From contig OW804094.1 in NCBI GenBank assembly GCA_942159475.1, positions 49,038,966 through 49,102,965 of the forward strand: a DNA stretch of 64,000 nucleotides, read 5' to 3'. Source of the DNA: Sthenelais limicola. Taxonomy: Eukaryota > Annelida > Polychaeta > Phyllodocida > Sigalionidae. Below the pieces are notes generated by a model. The model did no database searches. It saw only the letters and a program-made list of their open reading frames with translations, and was not told the DNA's origin. Position numbers and translations under genes: made by a program. This document shows, piece by piece, positions 21,376-32,900 of this stretch (within the stretch, counting starts at the first letter, position 1; every line of letters starts with the position of its first letter).

Positions 21376-21567
21376 AAATGAAAAAAAATCGTTTAAATGG
21401 TTTCGCTGATTAACTGCTCTTACTGCAATAATAAGCACATACGTCCGAGTCCGAGGAATTTAGTCGTCTTACCTTGGTTAATCCTGTTGTCAACCGTGGT
21501 TCTTCAGGTGACAGCAAACTTCAAAACTGGCCGTGTGTAGATGGACTTTCGGAATCAATGTATTTAA

Positions 21568-21804
21568 GTGCTGATAATACAACTGCTGTTCGTGGGTTTG
21601 ACGTCTAAATGTGATCGTTTTCCTCGTAATTCCTCACGTTCTCAATCTCAACAGCAAAACCGGAAGTTAGTCGAAGAACGTGGCCCAATGTTTGATTTCT
21701 CTAAGTGGATCCAAGGAGCTTGTTGGCGATGGAACGATGGAACCGTACTTGTGATAATTGTTACTATAATCACGGGTATTGTGGTTTTACGAGCAAGTAG
21801 TTAA
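21568..21804 (+). CDS. possible short membrane-anchored peptide, unrecognised
   Basis: An open frame of 78 codons without an upstream ATG; the first internal Met is in GPMFDFSKW. It ends in a hydrophobic stretch TVLVIIVTIITGIVVL and a stop after RASS, like a tail anchor. It lies downstream of the promoter-like block at 21263. It could be part of an exon or of the retroelement ending nearby. I do not recognise it. Confidence 0.25.
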   Translation: MLIIQLLFVGLTSKCDRFPRNSSRSQSQQQNRKLVEERGPMFDFSKWIQGACWRWNDGTVLVIIVTIITGIVVLRASS

Positions 21805-21891
21805 TATATAATGCAGGTAATAATAAGATCCGAGGCGAGTTGCTGGACATAATCGGGTTTCAATTGCCCAACCCCAATAAGGAAAGAGAGT

Positions 21892-22136
21892 TTATGTAGT
21901 TGAAACCGAGATGTTGGAGAAGGCGTTGGAGATTCTTTGATCCACCTCTATCCTATATTCAAGGGGTATAGACAGATATCGAAACACAGCATCACTATGC
22001 CAGTCTCCCATTAATTGTATATCTGATACAGGAGTTCCAGCCATATACATATTAACCACAGCACCTCTACGCAGGCTATGAAGTCCCAAATCCTTGGAAA
22101 TACCAGCACTTTTGGCCCATTTCTTCAGTGTCTTTA
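21892..22136 (-). pseudogene. C-terminus of a DIRS/Ngaro-type tyrosine recombinase
   Basis: The frame reads ALKTLKKWAKSAGISKDLG, then LHSLRRGAVVNMYMAG, then LMGDWHSDAVFRYLSI. These are the H-x-x-R box, the second histidine region and the terminal tyrosine of a tyrosine recombinase, and a stop follows at 21892. The first box differs from that of the Crypton-like protein at 120-1655, so this is another lineage, most like DIRS-order retroelements. The rest of the gene is missing: an L1-like LINE fragment abuts it at 22137. Confidence 0.65.
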
Positions 22137-23216
22137 ATGCGAACTCGTAAGAAACAGAATATCAACATTAATATTGTTTTCTTCAACACCAAACATAATT
22201 TCAATGGGCCTTACAATAACTCTTCCCCTCGCGTCTTTAGCAATGATAGGGTTGCTTCTTGAGTTCTCGTTAAAAAAATCTGCATCAACAATCCAGTATA
22301 AAAGGTTTCTCCACACTTTAGCTGTATTTCTACATAAGGTGAACAAGTGACAAGGGTCATCCCTAAGGTTGCAGAATGTACATACCGGAGTCAATTTAAT
22401 TCTGTTGTTGAAAAGGAACTCGTTACAAGCAATAGCGTTGTGTACTAATTTATATTGAAAAGATTGGATTCTCGTTTCAATGCTCACTTTGTATATTCTA
22501 GAGAAAACAAATTTCCAGCCTATATTTTCGAACTCTTGCTCTGATAAACTCAAGTATTTTTGCCATTTCTCAAATTTAGCGAGATTTAATTTGTTCTTTT
22601 CTACAATCGCTTGGTATAATATTTTGTGAGAACATTTGACAATATCGAAGGTCTGATTTGATATTTGAATCTCAATCTTACTGTCGTCGGGGATACCTGT
22701 GCTTACTCTACACAATCTCAACCAATCTCTAGGAATAACTCTCCCCAGATCTAACCTTTCCTGAAAGGATGCCTCGATATCATAATAATTTCTGAGTTGA
22801 TCAATTGTCATTAATTTACCTTGATCGTCAATAATATCTCCTATTACCAATACACCTTTTTCCTTCCATTTTGGCCACTCAAGGGATTTTTTCTTCTTTT
22901 TCATGTTGTCATTTGACCATAACTTCTCTTTTCTTATTTGGGTAATTTTCTGAGGTTCTTGACTATAAAATACCTATTCCAATAGAGGAATAGCTCTTTA
23001 TAGAAAGCGTTTAAGGGTTTAGTTGGTTTGTTCCTGGTTAGGAATATCTCTTCTTTGGGTTTGCTCATATCATATTCCAAAAGGGAAAACCAAGATCTAA
23101 TATTTGTATTCATGATTCTTTGCACCCGGATAAGCCTATTCACCTCATAATAATCTTCAATTAGTCTAAGGCCCATACCACCCATCTCCGATCTTTGGGA
23201 GAGGAACTCTGCACTT
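22137..23216 (-). pseudogene. 3' fragment of an L1/Tx1-like LINE ORF2
   Basis: Two frames joined near 22920. The upstream frame (to 23216) has SQRSEMGGMGLRLIEDYYE and RLIRVQRIMNTNIRSW, typical of the region after the reverse transcriptase in L1-like elements. The downstream frame (22134-22904) includes RIQSFQYKLVHNAIACNEF and the zinc-binding CTFCNLRDDPCHLFTLC (C-x2-C-H-C, zf-RVT-like). A frameshift or stop near 22920 and the loss of the RT make it non-functional. It is bounded by the recombinase fragment on one side and the repeat array on the other. Confidence 0.75.
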
Positions 23217-24010
23217 AACGCCCCCGTTGCATAACAATCTGCGAGATCGTGGATTGATTCTACGATGTTGTAGACAGCCATCTGCGATGACTGTATTGCA
23301 TAACTTTCTACGACATCTTCTACGACATCGTACATCTCTCAATTTTCTACGCTGCGTCAATACTGACATGTGAAATGTTTTCGAATATTTCTTACACTAA
23401 AAATGCCCGTAATGAGACCAAAAATCAAACCTGAATACTCATGGTTATGATTATCTATTTCATGGGGAAAATATCGAAATACATCCCTTTGGTGAAAAGA
23501 TAAATGATGCCATATTCACTGGGTTAATATTCTGCCTTGCATAACAAAGATACTCTGCGATGCACTTATACCATATTTACCCATCTAAAAATATCCTAAT
23601 AGTGAAAAAAGTTCAAATTCATCTTTCCAAATATACCAATATTCAATATTAAATGTTATTTTATTAATTTGATACATTGCTCATGTATTTATTTTTTGAA
23701 CTTCAAAATAGGTTTCGTAATTTTCTAGCATATTTTTTGGTGAAAGTAATAAAAGTCAGATTTTTTAAATTATAATAAATTACAATTATGGATGATGTTC
23801 TCCCATACACCATTTCGGCGTTTTAATGTCTCTCTACCTTTAAATTGTCATTTAATGTCATTTTTGAAGCCACGAGGAATCCTCCAATTCACGATTCACT
23901 ATTATGCAATGCACCTGTCGTTTATTTTTACGAGTCGCAAACAGACGTCGTAGTCGTAGAAAAAAAATTCTACGACATTGTAGATAGACTTTTGTTATGC
24001 AATGACCCCA
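23217..24010 (+). repeat. modular repeat A, complete L+R unit
   Basis: Starts CCCCCGTTGCATAACAA and ends TTGTTATGCAATGACCCC, giving inverted ends of about 14 bases. The L half (to about 23675) and R half (about 23676-24010) each contain a TCTACGAC-AT-GTAGA near-palindrome and a second GCATTGCATAA, in mirrored order. The length matches the second complete unit at 25190-26095 once the 103-bp insertion there is removed. Confidence 0.75.
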
Positions 24011-24186
24011 TTGGGTGTTTCTTTTTGTTATTCCATACAAAATTTAGTATCAGTGTGTCAACCTTTTTCCTAGCCTTTACATCCAAATTTATACATGACA
24101 TGACATGCTATAATCACCATTTTCAAAGTGTCCTTTCTTTCTTATGCATTCCTATCTAGATTTCCAGATATTTTAACTTAGATATT

Positions 24187-25189
24187 GCCCCCATTGCATC
24201 ACAAGCTGTGAGCTCGTGGATTGATTCTACGACGTCGTAGACAGCTATCTGCGATGACTGTATTGCATAACTTTCTACAACATCCTCTACGACATCGTAC
24301 ATCTCTTGGCATCCACGATCGATTTTCTATGCTTTGTCAATACTGACATGATAAGAATGGCCAAAATGTATCTAGAATGATAGATTATATATATGTTCAG
24401 GCAAATATGCCTCGTCAGTTAACTTACCTGAATTATGCTCTTGAATGCTGAATGTTGTATCTATATAAAATGAAGGTGAGTCGCTAAACAGGTGACCCAC
24501 CACACTAGCCACATCTCTGGACTTCTCAGAATGTCACAAACATTGAATGATTGTACAAATGTTAGACACTTATTGTATAAAAACCCAATATTGAATGATG
24601 AAGATTGTAAATAGATATAATTTTCTCCCTGTATCACAGGATCCTTGATATATCAAGATCACTCGCTTTACTAGAAAATACTCATGTTAATAGCGGTAAC
24701 CATCACTCCATCTCTCATTATTTTTTCTAAAAATTATTTTCTATAAATTTTCATAATAACATGTTAAGATTAAATTTAAATTCAAACGAAAGGATAATAA
24801 AAACCCCTAAGCTTATATAAGAGTCAGTGTAGGTCAGGTCATGATGAAAATCACAATTATGAAACATTTTTGTGAAGATTGTAACTGCCTGTTTTACCTG
24901 AATAAAATATGTCCAAAAAAAAAATGAGACCAAAAATCAAACCTGAATACTTGGTTATGGTTATTTATTTCATGGAGAAAATATCGACATACATCATTTT
25001 GGTGAAGAAATAAACGATGCTATATTCATTGTGTGAATATTCTGCCTTGAATAACAAACGTGCTCTGCGATGCACTGATATCACATTTACCCATCTTAAA
25101 ATATATTAATAGTGAAAAGATGTCAAATTTAGCTATCCAAATATACCAATATTCAATGTTAGATGATATTTCCTGAATTTGATACATTG
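24187..25189 (+). repeat. modular repeat A, L half with 560-bp insertion
   Basis: The L half begins CCCCCATTGCATCACAAG. The homology stops after AAGAATGGCC (about 24363) and resumes at AATGAGACCAAAAATCAAAC (24924). The roughly 560 bases between them are foreign to the repeat; I see no coding capacity in them. It runs directly into the next L half at the shared ATTGC junction. Confidence 0.7.
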
Positions 25190-26095
25190 CCCTCGTTGCA
25201 TAACAATCTGCGAGCTCGTGGATCGTTTCTACGATGTCGTAGACAGCCATCTGCTATGACTGCAATGCATAACATTTGAAGACATCCTCTACGACATCGT
25301 AGATCTCTTGAAATCCACGATGGATTTTCTACACTGCGTCAATACTGACATGTTAAATGTTTTGATTATTTCCTGATCTAAGAATGGCCGTAATGATACA
25401 AAAAATCAACTCTGTATACTTATCGTTATGGTTATTAATTTCAATGAAAAAATTTCGGCATACATCATTTTGGTGAAAAAATAAACGATGTCATATTCAC
25501 TGTCTGAACATTCTGCCTTGCATAACAAACATGCTCTGCGATGCACTGATACCACATTTACCCATCGTAAAATATCTTAATAGTGAAAAAAGTTAAAAAT
25601 TATGTTTTCAAATATACCACTATTTAATATTAGATGATATTTTATGATATTGATGCATTGCACATTTATTTATTTTTTGTATTTTAAAGTAGGTTTCGTA
25701 ATTTTCTTGCATTTATTTAGATGAAAGTAATAAAAGCCAGATTTGTTAAATTATAATAAATTATAATTATGCATGATGTTCTTCCATGCACCATTTTGGC
25801 GTTTTAATGCCTCTCTACACTCTGTCCAGCCTCTGTAGAGCGCGGCACCCGCGTACTGGGGTATGTGTCCCTCCTTGAAGTCTCTTTGAAGTCCCAGCTC
25901 TTCAGAGGCTGGACAGAGTGTACCTTTAAATTATTATCTAATGTCATTTTTCAAGCCACGAGGACTCCTCCATTTGACGATTCATTATTATGCAATGCAG
26001 CTGTTGTCTATTTTTACGAGTCGCAAACAGACATCTTAGTCGTACAAAAAAATGTCTACGTCATCGTAGATAGACATTTGTTATGCAACGACCCC
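25190..26095 (+). repeat. modular repeat A, complete L+R unit carrying a MITE
   Basis: From GCCCTCGTTGCATAACAA to TTATGCAACGACCCC. It matches 23217-24010 throughout, except for the 103-bp insertion at 25818-25920. Confidence 0.75.
25818..25920. mobile_element. 103-bp MITE with 18-bp inverted ends and TA duplication
   Basis: Begins CACTCTGTCCAGCCTCTG and ends CAGAGGCTGGACAGAGTG, exact inverse copies. TA flanks both sides (25816-25817 and 25921-25922). The same place in the repeat unit at 23831-23841 reads TCTCTACCTTT without the element, so it is an empty site. TA duplication fits Tc1/mariner-type mobilisation. No coding capacity. Confidence 0.9.
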
Positions 26096-26761
26096 ATTGC
26101 AAATTTATTTATATTTTGTACTTCAAAATAGATTTCTTAATTTTCTAGTATTTTTTCGATAAAAGTAATAAAAGCTAGATTTTTAAAATTATAATACATT
26201 AAACTCATGGACGATGTTCTCACATGCACCATGTCGGTGTTTTAATGCATCTCTAGCTTTAAATTGTGCTTTAATCTCTATTTTGAAGCCACGAGGACTC
26301 CTCCATTTCACGATTCATTATTATGCAATGCACCTGTTGTTTATTTTTACGAGTCGCAAACAGACATCTTAGTCGTACAAAAAAAATTCTACGACATCGT
26401 AGATAGACATTTGTTATGCAACGACCCCATTGCAAATTTATTTATATTTTGTACTTCAAAATAGATTTCTTAATTTTCTAGCATTTTTCCGATAAAAGTA
26501 ATAAAAGCTAGATTTTTAAAATTATAATACATTAAACTCATGGACAATGTTCTCACATGCACCATGTCGGTGTTTTGATGCATCTCTAGCTTTAAATTGT
26601 GCTTTAATCTCTATTTTGAAGCCACGAGGACTCCTCCATTTCACGATTCATTATTATGCAATGCACCTGTTGTTTATTTTTACGAGTCGCAAACAGACAT
26701 CGTAGTCATAGAAAAAAATGTATACGATATCGTAGATGGACATTTGTTATGCAACGACCCC
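25953..26761 (+). repeat. 333-bp tandem repeat, three R halves
   Basis: The block AAGCCACGAGGACTCCTCC occurs at 25953, 26286 and 26619, exactly 333 bases apart. Units 26096-26428 and 26429-26761 are extra R halves following the complete unit. 333 is a multiple of three, so similar open frames appear in each unit. The frames have no start context, domain or codon signature and I treat them as chance. Confidence 0.85.
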
Positions 26762-27646
26762 ATTATATATGGACGTACAAGCTATAGGGTGCATTGCACT
26801 GCATTGCACTATACACCTTACAATAGTGTCAATAGGCCTCATAACAGCTCTCTTAATCGTATATTATAGCATTATTACCCCGAGGTTTGGTGGTTTGTTG
26901 TGGTCTGTGTGGTCATAGACACCCAAGGGCTTACAAATCGCGTTTAAAGTGCAATGCATGTTACGATAAGAGGGAGTTGCTGGGCATCTAACAGTGGTTT
27001 ACCACACAATCGTATATAGTGCAATGCACCCATAAGTAGTAAACTTTACTACCTATGGAAAGGATAAGAAATCTTTCACCATATCTCCATTTTCATAAAT
27101 AGCGAATATATTATAAGCGTAGGTACCCAGGTTGTGTCTGAAAGATACACATCCTTTTTATTAGATTTATCACTTTCAGGGCGAATCCCCGCGAGCATGT
27201 GTGTACACTCGCTTATTGAATGTTTTATTGACACTCGACCTCCCATAGGAGACACTTGCCCAAGTTAACCAAGCCTGGCCCAACTTGTGCTTAGGCTTAC
27301 AAATCGATTATGGAACGCCATATGCTTCTATTATGATATACCATATATAGACTCCTAGCTACCCTGGGGAAATTAATCAGTAGGAATTTATCTATAATTC
27401 TAACCCTTTTGCCTTTGGAGGAATAAATGTTTGATCTTTGGATGGTAGATGATGTTATGAGTGGAGGAGGTAGTTTTTGTTATTGGTTTTAAGAGAGGTT
27501 ATTTCTTTGTAGTTGAGAGGATTTCCAGTATTACAAAGGAGAAAGTGTTTCTCTAGTTCTGACTAATTGATTCCCTCTTTGTGTTTCCTTTGTTCCTTAG
27601 AAGATTCTCGCAAAGCTTCTGGAAAAAGACTCCGAGTCTATGTATA
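26762..27646. other. intergenic stretch
   Basis: No gene recognised. GTGCATTGCACT-type direct repeats near 26790-26815 are the only visible structure. Confidence 0.35.
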
Positions 27647-27950
27647 TGTGAAGTGTTCCGGGAAAATGAGTCACAAGTCGTAAAAAAATGGATTTTGAGA
27701 TCAGGTCAGATTTGAAAAGATCAGGTCAAGGTGATTCCAATGATAGTAAACAGTAGGACATCTAATAACTGTTTCTATACTTTAAGTTCGATATTTTTAC
27801 TTTTGAAAACGAAAGTTTGCAATGTTTGAGGGTTGACATTGACATGTAAAGTAGCTAAATATACTCTATACGATGACCATATATATATGCATGAATGTAT
27901 CTAATACGCAGTCTGAAAAATCAATTTCTTGCGACTTGTGAATCTTTTCC
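27647..27950 (+). mobile_element. MITE family M, internally shortened copy
   Basis: Starts TGTGAAGTGTTCCGGG and GAGTCACAAGTCG. Ends in TTGCGACTTGTGAATC. The stretch between the TATGCATGAATGT and TCAATTTC landmarks is shorter than in full copies. Confidence 0.75.
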
Positions 27951-28017
27951 AACCCATCTACAAGTCATTTGACCGACATTTTGGAGGATTCTGTCGAATT
28001 GTTTTTGCTACAGCCTG

Positions 28018-28235
28018 TACACTGAAAGACCCGCGCCCGTTTTATCAGTCAGATATAAATATTTCCCCAGCAATGACTGATTATTTTCAGCCGCAAATGG
28101 GTGCGACTGATAATTATCAGTCACCTCGGTAAAAAACAGCCATCACTGGTTTTTCTCAGTGCCTTCATGGAAATCTCAGTGAGTGACTGATTTTCCGTAG
28201 CGCAGATGGGAATATCAGTCAGTGACTGTTTTTTT
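28018..28235. repeat. cluster of CAGTCA / TGACTG short inverted motifs
   Basis: ATCAGTCA, TGACTGAT and related words recur about nine times in 200 bases (for example 28047, 28075, 28119, 28180, 28217), spaced 20-60 bases and in both orientations. The cluster begins after GTACACTGAAAGACC. Confidence 0.5.
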
Positions 28236-29969
28236 CTATACCTTCCTCAAAGCACCCTTGACTCTCACCCTAACCATATAACTAAATGGCGATTTCTGAA
28301 CACACTCTAACCTCTGTTTAAGTTTCACCTTAGCCTTTGAATGTGTGAAAATGATGCCACACCCCATCAGTATGGCTGAGCGAAATGGGGCATTCATAGG
28401 CCTATAAGTGTTAAAACTTAAATGTGCGACATTGCTGCTATAGCCTACTATGTTAGTGTATTCACAGACCATTGTTGGCACACAATATGAAATGTCAAGA
28501 TTAAATAAGGCCGGAATAGGCCTACCAATCCCTCCACTTGTTTTAGAACAAGCAAGAAATCACAAACTGTGAGGTATAGATTTTAATGAAATGTACAAAG
28601 TTATGAGAGTCGGATGTTCTGTTGGTAAGGTTTATTCTCCCTCACTGAATGAGGCGTGTTCATGCACAAGTATCATAGTTGAAGAATGTAAAAGAAATAT
28701 ACGCAAAGAATATGTCCCTGGTAAAGTGTGTAAGTGTGTAAGTGTGTGTGTGTGTGGGGGGGGGGGAGCGTTGAAACTGAATGAAAGGGATGAGTGAGGG
28801 ATTTGACCTACCATCTAGGTTTAAGTTTCCAGTGAGAAACGAAACCTATTTCTTTAAAATGAAACAATTTTCTGTAATTTTCCCATTTAAAAATATAAAG
28901 ATAGGCTATGTCAATACGTTCCTGTCTACGTATTCCTAAACCCCCATGTTTAAAAGTAAAGTATAAATGTCTTTTCCACGAACTTGCTGGACGTAATATT
29001 TGATGACAATTTGATTTTAAAATTGTGTTATTCAGGATACAACATTACATCAGATGTCGATGCTATTCACACTCATTCCTGCTTTGGTGTTTAGATTTAC
29101 CTTCTAAATTATACATCAAAAAGTAATCAGACATAATCACTAGGCCTATAATTATTAAGTTATTAGAACTACTATGCTAGAAGAGCTATAAGCCCTATTT
29201 GAGCGGAGAAATATTATCAAAAGTCTCTGACGATTTGGTGTTGAATGACTCACCTTTGTGTTGAATAAACTCAGACTTTGATGTTAATTCTTCCTATAAT
29301 TCTTCATATATACTGAGTTTGGTATTGATAATCTATTAGATCTCTATACAGGCTTGATATTCATTCTTTATCTTGGCACATAAAGAAGCCTGACGAACGG
29401 TGACGCACTTATTTCCCATTGGTTTCCCCTCTAGCTTAGAGAGAAATATTAGGCTGTAAGTAATATAGTTCTCATGTCGTCAGTGATGTTTTGAAAACAA
29501 TGGGAATCAAACTGGGAAATTAAATATTTCTGCTGAAAAATATAAACACAATAATCTTGCTGTAATTATACCTTGCCCAGGCGGGCAAGCTTAGGGGCAA
29601 AACAACTTGCCCACCACAATTTTTTTATTTGCCTAATGGTCCGGGCAAGCTCTTATTTCAAACGCTGATTCCAACAACATTCATGCAGCCCTTCAGAAAA
29701 CCACCTGTGCTGCCCCCCAAAAGGAAATCAACCATATATATAAACACTTGCAGATGCAACGCATAGATTCCAAGTTAGGTATATATAACTGATACAGGGA
29801 TCTGCAATGCTAAGTCTGCGCGGGAAAGTCACTGTCCTGTTTGACCACTGGCGTCACCTTGTGGCACAGCGTCAAAACTGAGTTTCAAAACAGACTCCCT
29901 GAAGTCGGGCCGTTACCGTTACCGAGGTTGTATTTCGAAATAATTTCTGGAAGTTTAGTACAAGTCGCC
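28236..29969. other. upstream region of the plus-strand gene
   Basis: No coding region supported. Includes a (GT)n-poly-G tract (about 28727-28767). The last about 160 bases before ATG 29970 are GC-richer and may be its promoter and 5' UTR. Confidence 0.4.
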
Positions 29970-29999
29970 ATGTTTGGAACACCACACCAGAACCTATGG
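29970..29999 (+). CDS. exon 1 of unrecognised gene
   Basis: ATG in the context GTCGCCATGT; ten codons; consensus donor GTAAGT directly after CTATGG. Confidence 0.5.
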
Positions 30000-32900
30000 G
30001 TAAGTAGTCTTTTTGAATCAATAATGACTTCAATCATTGGAAATCTAAGTAGGTTTTACATTAGGCTATCTACTTGTTTAAAATCACGCTAGCCTAGGTG
30101 CAGTAAAACAGTTTCATTTGGTCGTTGAAACAAAGATATCTTTGGTTTTGAAAGTTTTCACTTTGCACAATGAAACAATAGCACGTCTGTATCTCAATTA
30201 AATGCCCTATCTCTCAGATAATTGTTTAGACAATCCATATGAACGTGATTTTAAAGTGCCCTGCTTCGCTATCTTTAGTCTTGGAACCAATGGCTGTACA
30301 GTGGAGTGTGTGGAGTAGAGTGACGGGGGTTAGTGCTACATGTTCCGTCAACCACTGACGGGTATCAATGGTAGGGCCTATGAGAAACAGGAGTGGGGAG
30401 GCGATGCCCATCGCAACTTATAGGCCTACAATGGGCTGAAGAGAAGCTTGGAAAGGGGATAAAGGTATGCGAGACAGAAGAGGGGGAGTGAAAAGAGGGG
30501 AGGGAAGGGTGTAGGGATAAGAGGTCTTTTGGGACCCTAGTGGTTGCGTGAGTCTTTTGGGACCATCGGTGACACCTCTCTGCCGCTCACACTGCGGCAA
30601 GCTCGGTCAACTAATAAGCTTGATTTTAGGGCAATCCAGGAGGCGTTATTAAATCGGTGTACGCCCAGGGGTGTAGGGGAGGGGACGGATAAAATGAGAG
30701 GAGAGAGAAGAGGTGGAAGGGGAGAGAAAAAGAGGGGCCTGATGGAGCACAGAGGGGTAGGGGGAGAGCAAGGAACTTCAAGAAGGAGAAGGGGAGAGAG
30801 GGGGGCCGTCCAAACGACGGGTACTTCTTTGCTAGTGTGATATATAGTAGTATTTATTTCTTGGACATCTACACCGAGAAATTAGGATTACAATTTCTGC
30901 TACTAATCTTGAAGGTGAGAAGTGATCGTGTTATACTAGGGGGGGCCGGGTTGTATATAATTGATGTTTCCTTAATGGGATGGAATAAAACCCTGTGTTA
31001 TGATTTTCTATGGTTTATTCACAAGCTTTCGCCCTGGTTTGGCCTTCATCAGGTGCTACTAGCCAGTCTACTATATATATATATATACCATATATATATA
31101 TATATATATATATATAGGCCTACTATACTTTAGTCTATACCAATCGGACAAATATTATACCTATTATATATATCATGATGATACTTCATTTCTGCAGCCT
31201 TTTCTCAAACTTTATGTCATGCTAGTTCTTGATCTTGATATATTTATAAGTGAATGTTATAACAACCATTTATACAGGTGCTTGTAGGTTAGAGACCATC
31301 CACTTGTATAGAGGGAGCCGGTATATACTATATAATAATATAGAATAGGCCTACAGATGTCAGAAATAACATGTGCAGTAGGACGACCTGTAATTAAGGG
31401 TTATAACTTGTATAATATTTTACAAATCTTGAGTACCTTTAGGCATCTTTGTTCTGTAGATCAAGTACATATTCTTGGAAAAACTCGTAACGGGGGGGCC
31501 GTGGATAACACATTTAGGTGTTTTTATGCACCTAGGCCTATGTCCTTTATGGTAGTAAATAATGTTAGGTTTAAAATTCTAAATAATTGAGACTCAGAAC
31601 ACAAAGGGACATTTGTATTTGAAGCAAGTTTAATTCTTTGGGGCGATCTACATTTCGGTTTGCATTTGATCTTCTTCAAATGTTAGGTTTAAACGAATTT
31701 AATATAAAATCGTCCAGTGTTAACTCCATGCGCGTGAGGCTAGTGCATATTTATGTAACCAGGTGGGTTGATTTTCCCACACCTATCACTGTATGGAATC
31801 AAGAAAATAAGGCAATAGCTGGAGTGGAGATAACTTACAGGGCTTTTATACCGAAATTCCAGCCACCTTACGTGGACACAAAAAACCTCAGGGTTTTGAG
31901 CCTTCCAAAAGTTGGCTGCCCTGAGTTAGGTCCCCCTGGACGTGGGTTGTGGGAAATGACGTAGTATCTCACAGGGGCTTTCCCAGGCTATAAATAGAGT
32001 GTAGAGATTGTAATTTAAAAAAGACTTCAAAATCCACCCCAATTTCCACCCCAAAAGCAAAACACATACAACGACATCCAGAGAGGGGGGGACAGACCTC
32101 TATAGATGACTAAAGTGGTTTGTAAACAACAAATTCCAAGAACATCCGGGACAAAGAAACCCTTCTTTCTACCTTTTCTTTCCTCTTTTCGTAGAAATCG
32201 CTCTACCCTTATATTATATGGATAATAATAATAATCAGGCTAGGGTAAATCTAGTGGGGCAATGAACTCTCAAAGTGCCATGGCCCATCTATGTACATGT
32301 ATATGAGTGTGAACAGACAACGTACATGTTAATTTTTTTGTATGTGTAACTCACTGGTAGTTTGTTCCCTCTATTATTATGTAAAAACGTGGTCCAGCAC
32401 GGCTTGAAAAGCTCCCAACAGAAAGGGAGAAGACCGACTGGCGTAATCAATAGATTAATCAAAGTTTAACAAACAACAAACAATGTGTTAACATTTTATG
32501 TAGATAAAGGGAACAATTATAGTTTAATGGCCCTTTCACACTGGCTTGTATTTGTAGGAATATGTATTATAATAGTTCACGATTATATGTATAAAGGCGG
32601 GACAGTGATGCCCCCTCTTGTAACATTTTCCCTCACTGTTTCACCTGTCATTTCACTTGCTCCCAATTTCGCAAACTGAAAAGTTATGGATATAGTAGAT
32701 TGATGTAAAATTATGAAATAATACATTGATTGACTCTTATCAATTTAGGAGTCAGAGTGCGACTAAATGAGACCACTTTCCCATCAGATTCACTGTTTGA
32801 TACTGTGTAATGCCAAACTGTATTCATTTAAGATTGGGAAATGAACAATGGGTTCCATGAGATTACCATTGCACTTCACAAAGGAACTGAACTCAATAAA

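Noticed and set aside
25953..26761. CRISPR-like regular spacing
   Set aside because: Units are 333 bases and contiguous, with no spacers, in a eukaryotic context.
25865..26869. Three similar 66-90-codon frames
   Set aside because: Produced by the 333-base tandem repeat. No start context or domain; the copies differ by base changes without codon bias.
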